Assembly: GCF_016909015.1 (NCBI RefSeq)
Contig: NZ_JAFBFA010000019.1
Span: 1 to 64,000, forward strand
Direction: 5' to 3'
Length of the DNA stretch: 64,000 nt
From: Gracilibacillus alcaliphilus
GTDB lineage: Bacteria; Bacillota; Bacilli; Bacillales; Amphibacillaceae
Each line of letters begins with the position of its first letter. Within the stretch, counting starts at the first letter, position 1. The notes beneath the pieces were generated by a model that worked only from the letters and a program-made list of their open reading frames with translations, was not told the origin of the DNA and did no database searches. Of this stretch, positions 51,101 through 60,218 are shown in pieces. The translations under genes and the position numbers were made by a program.

Positions 51101-51323
51101 TGCTTTTTAGTTGTGAAAAAATCTACCTTTTTATGATAACGTTATTCAAATGATTACTCAAACTGGCTATAGAATGATTAAGCATGGTTAAATTCCATCT
51201 GTTTCTCTGAGGAACATGAGATTAGGATAACTTCATAAATCCTTCGATATTGTCTGTTTCTCTTACAAATAAACAAGATTTGCCGCAGAAGATTATTTTT
51301 GAGGAAAGTGCAGGCCTTTTACA

Positions 51324-51362
51324 CAAAAAAATATGGTTCCATCAATTAAGATGGAACCATAT
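51324..51362 (-). terminator. Intrinsic terminator of katA
   Basis: ATATGGTTCCATC and GATGGAACCATAT form a perfect 13-bp stem with a 6-base loop, followed on the minus strand by a run of seven or eight T. Confidence 0.93.
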
Positions 51363-51376
51363 GCTCAGGTTATTGT

Positions 51377-52846
51377 TTATTCTTTTGCGTGTTCTGGAAC
51401 TTCTACGTTTAGAATCGCTGCTATACCTTCTGCTAACTCAGGATCAACTTTGTAGAATAAACCTAATTGACGTTCCACAATTCCTTCACGGGTTACACCG
51501 CTTAAGTGGTCAGCAAAATTCTGGATTAAGCGCTGGCGACCTTCATCATCCAATACATCACGGAAAAGAGAGCGCGGCTGGGAGTAGTGATCTTCACTAT
51601 CATAATTCACACTATCCGCTAAACCGGAAACTTCAAATGGACTTATTTTGTTCTCAGGTGTCTCTTTTGGCGCATCACTATAACTATTTGGCTCATAGTT
51701 AGGTGCACTTCCGCTGTTACCGTCATGGCTCATATAACCATCACGCTGATAGTTATTGACAGGTGCTTTGGCACGATTAATTGGAAGTGATTCATGATTG
51801 GCACCTACACGATAACGGTGAGCATCGGAATAGGCAAATAAACGGCCTTGCAGCATTTTGTCCGGAGAAGCTTCAATACCAGGAACAAAATGTCCAGGAG
51901 AGAAAGCAGCTTGTTCTACTTCCGCGAAATAATTCTCTGGATTCCGATCAAGTACCATTTTACCCACTTCCATTAATGGATAATCGGCATGCGGCCAGAC
52001 TTTTGTTACATCAAACGGATCATAGCGATACGTCTCGGCATCTTCAATTGGCATAATTTGTACCTTTAGAGTCCATGATGGAAAATCGCCTTTATCAATC
52101 GCATTAAATAAATCTTCTGTATGATAGTCAGGGTTTGTCCCAGCTAATTCATCGGCAACTTTTGGATCTAATCCTTTCACACCTTGATCACTAATGAAGT
52201 GATACTTCACAAATACTGCTTCACCGTCTTTATTAACCCACTTAAAGGTATGACTGCCATAGCCATTCATATGACGGAATGTTGCAGGGATACCACGGTC
52301 AGAATGAAGATACGTAATTTGGTGTAAAGACTCTGGAGATAAGGACCAAAAATCCCATACCATATTTGGATCTTTCAAGTGTGTTTGTGGATGTCGTTTT
52401 TGTGTGTGAATGAAGTCAGGGAATTTGATTGCATCTCTAATGAAGAAAATCGGTGTATTGTTACCTACTAAATCATAGTTTCCTTCTTCTGTATAAAATT
52501 TAACAGCAAAACCACGCGGGTCACGCACAGTATCAGCAGAACCTAATTCACCGGCTACTGTAGAAAAACGAATAAACATGGGTGTTTTTTTGCCAACCTC
52601 TGATAAGAAATCTGCTTTTGTATATTTAGAAAGATCATTTGTCACTTCAAAGTAACCATGGGCACCTGCACCTTTGGCATGCACAACACGTTCAGGTATT
52701 CTCTCGCGGTTGAAATGAGCAAGTTTCTCTAGTAGATGTACGTCTTGGATTAAAGTAGGACCCCTTTGTCCAGCTGTGATAGAATGCTGATTATCACCAA
52801 CAGGAGCACCGGAAGCCGTTGTTAAGTATTTTTTTTCTTGACTCAT
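51377..52846 (-). CDS. katA: Catalase (monofunctional haem type)
   Basis: This 489-residue haem catalase degrades hydrogen peroxide. The catalytic histidine is in RVVHAKGAGAHG, the asparagine in DLVGNNTPIFF, and the proximal haem tyrosine in RLFAYSDAHRYRVG. Length fits small-subunit (clade 3) catalases such as B. subtilis KatA. ATG 52846 is used since AGAGGTG lies upstream; a longer frame from 52897 has no site. A promoter with TATAAT and a PerR-like box lies at 52886-52935. Confidence 0.96.
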   Translation of the reverse strand: MSQEKKYLTTASGAPVGDNQHSITAGQRGPTLIQDVHLLEKLAHFNRERIPERVVHAKGAGAHGYFEVTNDLSKYTKADFLSEVGKKTPMFIRFSTVAGELGSADTVRDPRGFAVKFYTEEGNYDLVGNNTPIFFIRDAIKFPDFIHTQKRHPQTHLKDPNMVWDFWSLSPESLHQITYLHSDRGIPATFRHMNGYGSHTFKWVNKDGEAVFVKYHFISDQGVKGLDPKVADELAGTNPDYHTEDLFNAIDKGDFPSWTLKVQIMPIEDAETYRYDPFDVTKVWPHADYPLMEVGKMVLDRNPENYFAEVEQAAFSPGHFVPGIEASPDKMLQGRLFAYSDAHRYRVGANHESLPINRAKAPVNNYQRDGYMSHDGNSGSAPNYEPNSYSDAPKETPENKISPFEVSGLADSVNYDSEDHYSQPRSLFRDVLDDEGRQRLIQNFADHLSGVTREGIVERQLGLFYKVDPELAEGIAAILNVEVPEHAKE

Positions 52847-52885
52847 AAAAAACACCTCTCCTTTGTTATTAGTATTACATATTTT

Positions 52886-52935
52886 ATTATAATACAAATT
52901 TAATAAAAATCAATATTTATTTATAATTATTTTAA
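52886..52935 (-). promoter_or_regulatory. katA promoter with PerR-like box
   Basis: On the minus strand TTGATT (52913-52908) and TATAAT (52891-52886) are spaced by 16 bases. TTATAATTATTTTAA at 52921-52935 matches the PerR box TTATAATNATTATAA at all but one position and lies 7 bases upstream of the -35. The region is AT-rich, so a chance match is possible, but katA is a classical PerR target. Confidence 0.65.
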
Positions 52936-53152
52936 ATAAAGGTTTTTGGAAATACCTTATCTCCAAGTTGATCTTTTAAAGGTCTCTATTTCGATAGCTT
53001 AAAAGGGGAGGTAAATACCGTTGTCTTTAGTAAATATACCCGTGATGATTAACAATAAAACTAAAATATCCCATTTATCAGAAATAATTGTTTGGTTTAC
53101 TGCATTTCGATCAAAGAACAATATTTGCATACTTTTTCAACAATATTTATAT

Positions 53153-53180
53153 ATAGTGACAAAAATCACTATGTTATAAT
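53153..53180 (+). promoter_or_regulatory. Promoter and dyad of the araC-type gene
   Basis: ATAGTGA (53153-53159) and TCACTAT (53166-53172) form a perfect 7-bp inverted repeat with a CAAAAA centre, directly in front of TATAAT at 53175-53180. It would lie between the -35 and -10 boxes, so a bound protein would block polymerase. It is a candidate operator. Confidence 0.55.
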
Positions 53181-53227
53181 ACATTTTGTAACCGTTTTCT
53201 TTATGTGAGGAAAGGAAGTGAGAAAAA

Positions 53228-54130
53228 ATGAGCAGTCCCAAAGAAATTTCATCTTTTAAAATAGAAGATAAAACAACAAGAAAGACAGCTAAGGATTTTC
53301 ACTCACATGCAGGCTATGAAATAGTTTGGGTCAAGTATGGAGAAGCTGTCTTTATTTTTGAAGAACAAATCTATCGGGTGAAAGGAGATCAAGTGCTTCT
53401 ATTTAAAAGTACAGACTTCCATAAGGTAAGCTTTGCGCAAGATCAGATCTATAAGCGCGTTGTGCTGCTTTTTACGGAAGATTTCCTGCAATCTAATCAG
53501 ATTATTTTGCAAAGATTTAAACATATGTTAGATGATTTACCGGTTCCGCGATGTGTGCTGCATTTGTTTATGTGGAGGAAAGATGGCTTTCAACAAATTA
53601 TTGAGAAGCTGTTGCGGGAATATCAAGATATTCATGCATGGGAACAGCAGAGCGCTTTGGAACTATACTTGGCAGAACTGCTTCTCTACCTTACTAGAGA
53701 AATACATACCTCATTTTTACCCCAACATGCAGCAGATAAGCAGCCAACCTTTGAACAAACAACTCTGCAAGAGCGTATGTTAACAGAAATCGATGCAATC
53801 TGGCACACGAATTGGCAGCTAGAGGCATTAGCAGAAAAACTTCACTTTAATAAATATTATTTATGCCGTATTTTCAAGAAGGAATTCGGTATGACCATTC
53901 AGCAATATATTTTACACAGGCGAATAACCGAAGCAAAACAAGCCTTGAGAAAGACAACTATTTCGATCAATGCATTATCCGAACAAATTGGTTTTTCGAC
54001 GGCATCGAACTTTATTCGTTGCTTTAAACAACATGTTGATATGACACCTAAACAGTATAGAGAACAATATGTGGCAGCACAACAAGAAGGGAGGGAAAAA
54101 ACAGTCAAAAGCTCCAATCATTTTAAATAA
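53228..54130 (+). CDS. AraC-family transcriptional regulator
   Basis: This 300-residue regulator has an N-terminal cupin-like sensing half (HSHAGYEIVWVKYGEAVFIF, HKVSFAQD) and a C-terminal double helix-turn-helix (LEALAEKLHFNKYYLCRIFK and INALSEQIGFSTASNFIRCF, ending MTPKQYREQY). AAAGGAAGTGAG lies upstream of the ATG. The stop is 15 bases before the pectate lyase gene, so the two are likely one transcript. The context suggests that it responds to pectin breakdown sugars and controls the lyase and perhaps distant uptake genes. Confidence 0.9.
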   Translation: MSSPKEISSFKIEDKTTRKTAKDFHSHAGYEIVWVKYGEAVFIFEEQIYRVKGDQVLLFKSTDFHKVSFAQDQIYKRVVLLFTEDFLQSNQIILQRFKHMLDDLPVPRCVLHLFMWRKDGFQQIIEKLLREYQDIHAWEQQSALELYLAELLLYLTREIHTSFLPQHAADKQPTFEQTTLQERMLTEIDAIWHTNWQLEALAEKLHFNKYYLCRIFKKEFGMTIQQYILHRRITEAKQALRKTTISINALSEQIGFSTASNFIRCFKQHVDMTPKQYREQYVAAQQEGREKTVKSSNHFK

Positions 54131-54145
54131 GAAGGGAGAAAGACA

Positions 54146-57100
54146 ATGAACCGATGGAAGCGCTCATGTAATATTTTTTTAATCCTTTTATTAATAAGTA
54201 CGACTATTTGCTCTGTCTTACCTGTGCAGGCCATAAAAGCTGCGCCTGCATTTAACAACGTTGTTATTTTTCAAGATACATTTGAAGAGGAGACAGTGGG
54301 AGAGCCGCCTGCTAATTTAGACATCATGGCGAATGGTGGAACCGTTACGGTTGGAGAAGCAGAAGGTAATCAGTTTGTTATGTTAGAGGATACGAGTGAG
54401 GAAGAAGCCGTTCAAATTTCAAAGTCTTTTGAAGAGGTAACAGATCAAGTCACGATTGAATTGAGTGTTATGCAGCCAAATTATAAAAGTTCTGCCAAGA
54501 TATTGCGTGTCAAAGGGAATGGAACAGCGGCCATTATCGAAACAAAAGATGGTTATATCAGTTATCGACACGGAGATGACACTTATCAGGAATTGGTCGA
54601 ACTTGAAGAAGGCGTTTGGTATGCTGTTAAACTGGAAATCAATCTGACGGAACAAACAGTAAATACCTATATTAATGATCAATTAATACTAGAAGAGACA
54701 GCGCTTTATCAAGCTGTTTCCAGCATTGATTCGATTGAATCGATCACACCTGGAAATGGTGCCTATGGTCATTTGATAGATGATGTGGTCATTTCACATG
54801 TTCAGACCGTCGAAGAGGAAGAAGTAGACGTGGAGGAAAAGCCAGAAGGTGAAGTTATTTTTGAACATAACTTTAATGAAGATACCATCGGGGAGGCACC
54901 TAGTGATGTGACAGTTTCCAACAGTGGTGGAACGGTAACTGTGGCAGATGTGCCTTCAGAAGAAAATAAAAGTGTTTATTTAGATGATACAAGTGAAGAA
55001 ACCAATGTAATCATGAGCAAAAATCTGCCGGATTTGGCGGGCAAGGTAACAATGGAATTAAAGTTTATGCAGCCAAGCTATACTAACTCCACCAAGGTAG
55101 TACGAATAAAAGGGGATGGCACACCAGTTATTATAGAGACAAAGGATGATCATATTACGTACAGAACTGGTGATCATTATGAACCTTTAATAGAAGTCAT
55201 TGAAAATGAATGGTATGACATCAAGATCGAAATGAATCTAGATCATCAAATCGCAAATGTCTATATAAATGATGAACTTCAACTAGCACAAGCTGCATTT
55301 AATCAAGCGACAACTCACATTAACTTTTTTGAAACATTTACCCCTAATGGAGGTACAAAAGGTCATTATATGGACGATATTAGGGTAACAGAATTGAAGC
55401 CGGGAGAATCGGTTGAACCAGAACCGAATCCGGAAGAACCAACAGAACCCGAAGAGCCATCTAAACCGGAAGAACCTGCAGAGCACCAAAATAGTCAGAT
55501 CTATGAAGCAGAAGAGGCTGAACTACATGCCGCGATTGTAGATAATAAACATACTGGGTATACAGGTTCTGGTTTTGTTGATTATAGTCCCAATGCCCCT
55601 GGAGGGTGGATTGAATGGACAATTGATGTACCTGTGGATGGAGAGTATTACTTAGATTTCCGTTATGCCCATGGCGGAACGGATCAACGTCCAACAGAGA
55701 TAGCCGTTGATGGAGAAATAATAGCACCAGAATTAGCGTTTGATCCTACTGGTGGTTTTGCGGATTGGGAGTATACTTCTACAAAAGCAACATTGACTGC
55801 TGGTGAACACAAAGTTCGTGCCACTGGGATAGCCCCAAGCGGCGGTGCCAACATTGATCACCTCCGTGTCTGGATGGAGATAGATGATATTTATGAGGCA
55901 GAAGAGGCTGATTTTGATGAGCAGATGGTTATTATTGATAATCAGCATGCCGGCTATACAGGTTCCGGGTTTATTGATTTTGAACCGAATCAACCTGGTA
56001 GCTGGGTGGATTGGACGATAGATGTCCCTGTTGCTGGTGAATATACACTGGCTTTTCGTTATGCCCATGGTGGGACAGATCAGCGTCCGGCCGAAATCAA
56101 AATAGATGGTCAAGTGGCAGCAGCCAGTTTGGCTTTTGACCCAACAGGTGCTTGGACTAATTGGGAATATACCTCTATTACGGTTTCATTGGAAGCTGGG
56201 GAACATATTGTTAGGGCAACAGGTATCGGCGCAAGCGGCGGAGCTAATATAGATCATCTGCGTGTATATAATGGATCAGAAGCAGAGCGGGAAGATTCAG
56301 TTGAGGTCGAAGATTCCAGCTTAGAGGAGGTCGTTGGAGAACCTTTAGTGAAAAAAATGGAACAGCTTGGGCTGACAGTAACAGAACAGGCACCAGATGA
56401 GCAGGAAATAACAAGACTTGAATTCTTTGCCCTTGTAAATGATGCCTTTGGATTTCCAGCAGAAGAGAAATTTAAACAATTACACCATCAAGAATTTATT
56501 TGGGAAGTATCTGCAGAGAAGTGGTATGCGTATGTACTGGAGACTGCAAAAAGGGAAGGATATGCAGATGATTTGGTGACAAATGGTAATATACTGCCGC
56601 ATCAAGTGATCACTAAACAAGAAGCTACCTATATTTTAGCCTCATTAATGGAGAAAGAAGTCTCCTCAGAACAGACTCCAGTCACATGGGGAGAAGCAAG
56701 AGAATGGCTGCCACCTCAAGTTGAGAGAGAAGTAGAAATTCTCGGTGTACATGCGCTTTCCAATCAAGTGATGGCAGTTACCTTAAATGGCTATTTTATA
56801 GACTTTGATTACAATGACTTGGAAGCGGTCGTGCCGACAAGGGCGTGGGAGTTATTAACACCAAATTTTCGCAGTCTGCAAGTGGATAAGGCGACACACA
56901 GCATCAATCAATTTGGTCAAACCGTTGTATTATTTCATAGTTTAGAAGCGTGGGATGAGTATGGCGAATACCCACAAGAGGTGGAGGAAAATAGATTTGC
57001 CGGTGATTTGGAGTATGCGATACAGGAAGCAGACAACTTGCTGACTTGGCAAATGGAGCATGGAGGCTGGACCAAAAATTGGTCACATATTTATACAAGG

Positions 57101-58576
57101 CCCTGGGATGGGGAAGAGTCTCGTTCAGAATGGGTGAATAACGGTGTTGAACTTGGTACGATTGATAACGATGCCACCATTTCCGAGATCTTGTATTTGG
57201 CGCAAGTGTATCAGGAAACAAAGGATGACAAGTATAAGGAAAGTATTGAAAAAGGGATGGAATTTCTCTTCCAGCTGCAATATGATACAGGCGGGTTTGC
57301 CCAAGTCTATCCAGCAAGAGGAAACTATTCCGATTATGTCACCTTTAATGATGAAGCAATGATTAATGTGTTAGAAACGTTGGATTTGGTTGCAGAACAA
57401 CGTTATCCGTTTAATGGTGATTTAATCAGTGAGGAATATGTGACCAAAACGAAAGAATCAATTGAATTGGCGATTGATTATATTTTAAATGCCCAAATTG
57501 AAGTGGATGGAAAACTAACGGCATGGTGTGCCCAGCATGATCCAGTTACCTATGAGCCAAAAGAAGCCCGTGCATATGAACATCCTTCTATTTCAGGGCA
57601 AGAATCGATTGGGATTATCCGTTATCTAATGTCTCGACCGCAAACTGAGGAAATAAACCGCGCCGTTTTAGGTGCTTTAGAATGGCTTGATGATGTAAAA
57701 TTGGAGAATACCCGTTATATCAGCGGTGATCCCAATAATCAATATTTTGTAGAAGATAACCATTCTACTGCCTGGTATCGTTTCTATCAAATAGGTAGCA
57801 ACAAGCCGATTTTTTCAGGCCGTGACGGTGTGATTAAGCATAACATCATGGAGATTGAAGAAGAAAGAAGAAACGGTTATTCCTGGGGCGGTCATTGGGG
57901 AGTACAGCTTTTACAAATTGCTCAGGCGACTGGGAATTATACCGATAAAGTATATGTACAAGTAAAGAATACTGACTCTGCAGATTCATATGGCCGCCGT
58001 TTAAAGGCTGAGCACATTGGGATGTTAAAAGCCTTGGATATTCATGGAGAGACACCGATAGAAGAAAATCCGGATGATGACCAAGGTCCGAATAATGATA
58101 AAGAAGACGATCAAGGGCCAAATAATGAGGAGAAGGAAGATGACTCAGATTCTGGCGATGACAAAGATCAAGATGCAGATGATGATCGACAAGACGGTGA
58201 TAAAGAAGGTGATCAGCATTCCGGTGATGACCAAAATGGCAGAGAAACAGAGGACGATCAAAATTCGGATGATGATCAAAGCAGAGAATACACAGAAGGT
58301 GATCGAGACTTAGATGACAGCATAGATGGAGGAAATAAGCAAGCTGATCAAGATACTGAGGCTGACAAGGATGCAGGTGACAGTAAAGGAAAACAAGAAA
58401 ATGCAGGACATTCAATTGATCAGGAAGATAGGGCAGCCAAGGACAGCGAGTCAGGTCAGACAGCAACATTGCCTGATACGGCAACTGCCATATTTAATTA
58501 TATTGCCATTAGTATTGTCTTGCTTTTGCTAGGCAGTATGATGATACTTATGGATCGGAGCAAGAAAAGAGAATAG
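54146..58576 (+). CDS. Large multidomain pectate lyase (PL10) with LPDTA sortase signal
   Basis: This 1476-residue secreted enzyme has a signal peptide (cleavage near residue 31, VQAIKA). Two tandem LamG-like beta-sandwich repeats follow (about 40-225 and 237-415; each starts VIFQDTF/VIFEHNF), then a Pro-Glu linker (418-448). Next come two CBM35/CBM6-like carbohydrate-binding modules (451-578, 581-710; each with YEAEEA, GYTGSGF and RYAHGGTDQRP), an SLH-like segment (728-860) and a family 10 pectate lyase domain (about 950-1290, with TIDNDATISE, LTAWCAQHD and GYSWGG). An acidic Asp/Gly/Gln tail (1300-1440) precedes LPDTA (1442-1446), a membrane helix and KKRE. It cleaves polygalacturonate by beta-elimination and is probably wall-anchored by a class D sortase. 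No sortase gene is in the window. GAAGGGAGAAAGACA precedes the ATG. Confidence 0.88.
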   Translation: MNRWKRSCNIFLILLLISTTICSVLPVQAIKAAPAFNNVVIFQDTFEEETVGEPPANLDIMANGGTVTVGEAEGNQFVMLEDTSEEEAVQISKSFEEVTDQVTIELSVMQPNYKSSAKILRVKGNGTAAIIETKDGYISYRHGDDTYQELVELEEGVWYAVKLEINLTEQTVNTYINDQLILEETALYQAVSSIDSIESITPGNGAYGHLIDDVVISHVQTVEEEEVDVEEKPEGEVIFEHNFNEDTIGEAPSDVTVSNSGGTVTVADVPSEENKSVYLDDTSEETNVIMSKNLPDLAGKVTMELKFMQPSYTNSTKVVRIKGDGTPVIIETKDDHITYRTGDHYEPLIEVIENEWYDIKIEMNLDHQIANVYINDELQLAQAAFNQATTHINFFETFTPNGGTKGHYMDDIRVTELKPGESVEPEPNPEEPTEPEEPSKPEEPAEHQNSQIYEAEEAELHAAIVDNKHTGYTGSGFVDYSPNAPGGWIEWTIDVPVDGEYYLDFRYAHGGTDQRPTEIAVDGEIIAPELAFDPTGGFADWEYTSTKATLTAGEHKVRATGIAPSGGANIDHLRVWMEIDDIYEAEEADFDEQMVIIDNQHAGYTGSGFIDFEPNQPGSWVDWTIDVPVAGEYTLAFRYAHGGTDQRPAEIKIDGQVAAASLAFDPTGAWTNWEYTSITVSLEAGEHIVRATGIGASGGANIDHLRVYNGSEAEREDSVEVEDSSLEEVVGEPLVKKMEQLGLTVTEQAPDEQEITRLEFFALVNDAFGFPAEEKFKQLHHQEFIWEVSAEKWYAYVLETAKREGYADDLVTNGNILPHQVITKQEATYILASLMEKEVSSEQTPVTWGEAREWLPPQVEREVEILGVHALSNQVMAVTLNGYFIDFDYNDLEAVVPTRAWELLTPNFRSLQVDKATHSINQFGQTVVLFHSLEAWDEYGEYPQEVEENRFAGDLEYAIQEADNLLTWQMEHGGWTKNWSHIYTRPWDGEESRSEWVNNGVELGTIDNDATISEILYLAQVYQETKDDKYKESIEKGMEFLFQLQYDTGGFAQVYPARGNYSDYVTFNDEAMINVLETLDLVAEQRYPFNGDLISEEYVTKTKESIELAIDYILNAQIEVDGKLTAWCAQHDPVTYEPKEARAYEHPSISGQESIGIIRYLMSRPQTEEINRAVLGALEWLDDVKLENTRYISGDPNNQYFVEDNHSTAWYRFYQIGSNKPIFSGRDGVIKHNIMEIEEERRNGYSWGGHWGVQLLQIAQATGNYTDKVYVQVKNTDSADSYGRRLKAEHIGMLKALDIHGETPIEENPDDDQGPNNDKEDDQGPNNEEKEDDSDSGDDKDQDADDDRQDGDKEGDQHSGDDQNGRETEDDQNSDDDQSREYTEGDRDLDDSIDGGNKQADQDTEADKDAGDSKGKQENAGHSIDQEDRAAKDSESGQTATLPDTATAIFNYIAISIVLLLLGSMMILMDRSKKRE

Positions 58577-58592
58577 AGAGAGATTGATAGTG

Positions 58593-58623
58593 GACTGGAT
58601 TAAGTATCAGACTTGATCCAGTC
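58593..58623 (+). terminator. Hairpin after pectate lyase gene
   Basis: GACTGGAT and ATCCAGTC form an 8-bp stem with a 15-base loop. The tail is T-rich but interrupted (GATTTCTC), so strength is moderate. Confidence 0.6.
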
Positions 58624-58639
58624 GATTTCTCTATCAAGA

Positions 58640-59131
58640 TTATACCTTTTGTTCTAAATGAACCGTTTCTAAATCCCCTTGTTCATCAACTATTAGGGAG
58701 AATCCTTGCTTTTCCCAGAAGGATAAGCCTCCGGGCAGAAAGCGATGGGTATGCAGATACATCATTGAGTAAGCAGCCTTTTTACAAAATGATCGAGCCT
58801 GTTGAAACAAACGACTGCCGATCCCTTGTTGGCGCAAATCTTGTTTTACATAGCATTTAATAATTTCACAAGTAGTTGCTAGATGATATCGCTTGTCGAG
58901 TAATGTAATTCGGCCATCGTAAGGTCTGACGGCAATGGTACCAACTACTTCCCCATCTAAGAAAGCAGCAATCATGGTGGTACGGGAAGGAATAAGAAAT
59001 AAATTCTCCATTTCTGAAAGATCTCGTAAAGAGGCTAGGCTTAACGGAAAAGGATATACTTCGGTCATCGTCTTATGTAAAAAGGCAGATACCGCTTCGA
59101 TTTCTTTCTGTCTTACTTCATGGATATCCAT
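58640..59131 (-). CDS. GNAT-family acetyltransferase
   Basis: This 163-residue protein has the acetyl-CoA motif VKQDLRQQGIGSRLFQQA and the C-terminal FWEKQGFSLI, standard for GNAT N-acetyltransferases. The acceptor is not readable. GGGAGGTG lies about ten bases before the ATG. It is a single gene, convergent with the pectate lyase gene. The region 59132-59405 beyond its start has no further gene. Confidence 0.85.
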   Translation of the reverse strand: MDIHEVRQKEIEAVSAFLHKTMTEVYPFPLSLASLRDLSEMENLFLIPSRTTMIAAFLDGEVVGTIAVRPYDGRITLLDKRYHLATTCEIIKCYVKQDLRQQGIGSRLFQQARSFCKKAAYSMMYLHTHRFLPGGLSFWEKQGFSLIVDEQGDLETVHLEQKV

Positions 59132-59405
59132 GATTTTTTCACACCTCCCAACTTCCTTGATTCTAACAAATTCGGCGTGAAAAAAATAGAATTAACCTCT
59201 TTCATCCAATCCAATCTTTAAAGAGCTAAATTAACCTTTCAACAGAGTCGAAAGGTGTGTGTAGTGTGCGCTTTTTTACATACACGAATGAACCAAATAA
59301 GAGTGTTGTTCTTTGCTATAGCGGTTAAGGGCATGAGGCACACTTTAAAGGAATTTTGATGAAATAGTTACGCAATTTGGTCTTATGCGAAGTTGTCTGA
59401 AAGTG

Positions 59406-59888
59406 TTAACCATCAGCATATATTTTTAATAAGATCAACCTGAAAAGTCCACCAACTGCTAACCCAATTGGTAACGATAAAATTGGCAGCCACATAGAAC
59501 CAATTAAATAACCAAAAATGGTAAAATTAGGGAAAAAAATTAAGCCTACTGTAACAAAATAGGCTGAGAATGCAAGTGGCAGATAGGCAAATGGTTTTTC
59601 ACCGCCACCTGCATTCTTATATGCATCCCAAATAGCATAAAAATATAAACAAGGGTAAAACATTAACCACAAATAGTTGGTTTGTGCTATAGCTTCTTCA
59701 ATTTTAAAATGAAAACTCAATATAATTATGGTATTAAGATTTCCCATTACATTAATTAAGATTTCCAATCCAATAAACAGAATACCCTTTATATAATGAT
59801 GGTTTAATAACTGAGCAAATCCGGGCAGAGCAATGCTCCAGAGTACCGCTTCGAGTTTTTTACTTTTTTTAGTTAGCTTTGTCTCCAT
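59406..59888 (-). CDS. Polytopic membrane protein of unknown function
   Basis: This 160-residue protein has four membrane segments with a lysine-rich N-terminus (METKLTKKSKKLEAVLW) and the short motif ALPGFAQLLNHHYIKGI, which recalls TM2-like proteins (PGxGQFYNGxxxKG). It follows the half-length DUF3231 gene by eight bases, so the two are probably co-transcribed. No function can be assigned. Its start lacks a strong site (AAGTAGGTAAG). Confidence 0.65.
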   Translation of the reverse strand: METKLTKKSKKLEAVLWSIALPGFAQLLNHHYIKGILFIGLEILINVMGNLNTIIILSFHFKIEEAIAQTNYLWLMFYPCLYFYAIWDAYKNAGGGEKPFAYLPLAFSAYFVTVGLIFFPNFTIFGYLIGSMWLPILSLPIGLAVGGLFRLILLKIYADG

Positions 59889-59896
59889 TGACTTAC

Positions 59897-60214
59897 CTAC
59901 TTTGATAATTCTTTCTGGTTTACTGCTTCTGACGGTTGTTCCATCCAGTTGCTGTCTAGTATACTATTTATACCATTATCTGTAAAATTGATCGTTTCTG
60001 CTGATAAGCGAGTATAAGGAGCAGCTAAATCACGTTTTGGATTCGGTGGTAGAGAAAAAATGTATTCTTTTGAAGCGATTAAAACTGTAATTAAATCAAT
60101 CATAAGCTTGTCCGAAAAAAAGGATTCCATTGAATCGATAACCTCTGAGGTCATTAGTAATGTACCATCCGATAAATAATTTCCAGCTGAACTAGCTGAG
60201 AATGTTTTCTCCAT
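59897..60214 (-). CDS. Half-length DUF3231-like protein
   Basis: This 105-residue protein corresponds to the C-terminal quarter of the DUF3231 protein at 60804-61829: FFSDKLMIDLIT aligns with TFSDKLMMFHMS, and ILDSNWMEQPSEAVNQKELSK with MIDNNWLEQPPGTKDREKLAK. It has its own start with AGAAAGGGG seven bases upstream, located just after the stop of a degenerate DUF3231 copy. It may be a working minimal version or a fragment that gained a start. DUF3231 proteins have a ferritin-like/CotF-like helical fold; function unknown. Confidence 0.65.
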   Translation of the reverse strand: MEKTFSASSAGNYLSDGTLLMTSEVIDSMESFFSDKLMIDLITVLIASKEYIFSLPPNPKRDLAAPYTRLSAETINFTDNGINSILDSNWMEQPSEAVNQKELSK

Positions 60215-60218
60215 CTTT

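Noticed and set aside
55733..56113. 126-codon minus-strand frame in the CBM region
   Set aside because: It is antisense to conserved tandem carbohydrate-binding modules and has no start signal.
57846..58484. 212-codon minus-strand frame opposite the acidic tail of the pectate lyase
   Set aside because: It is the antisense of an Asp-rich low-complexity tail, giving a His/Leu/Asp-rich product; no binding site, and the plus-strand gene is well supported.
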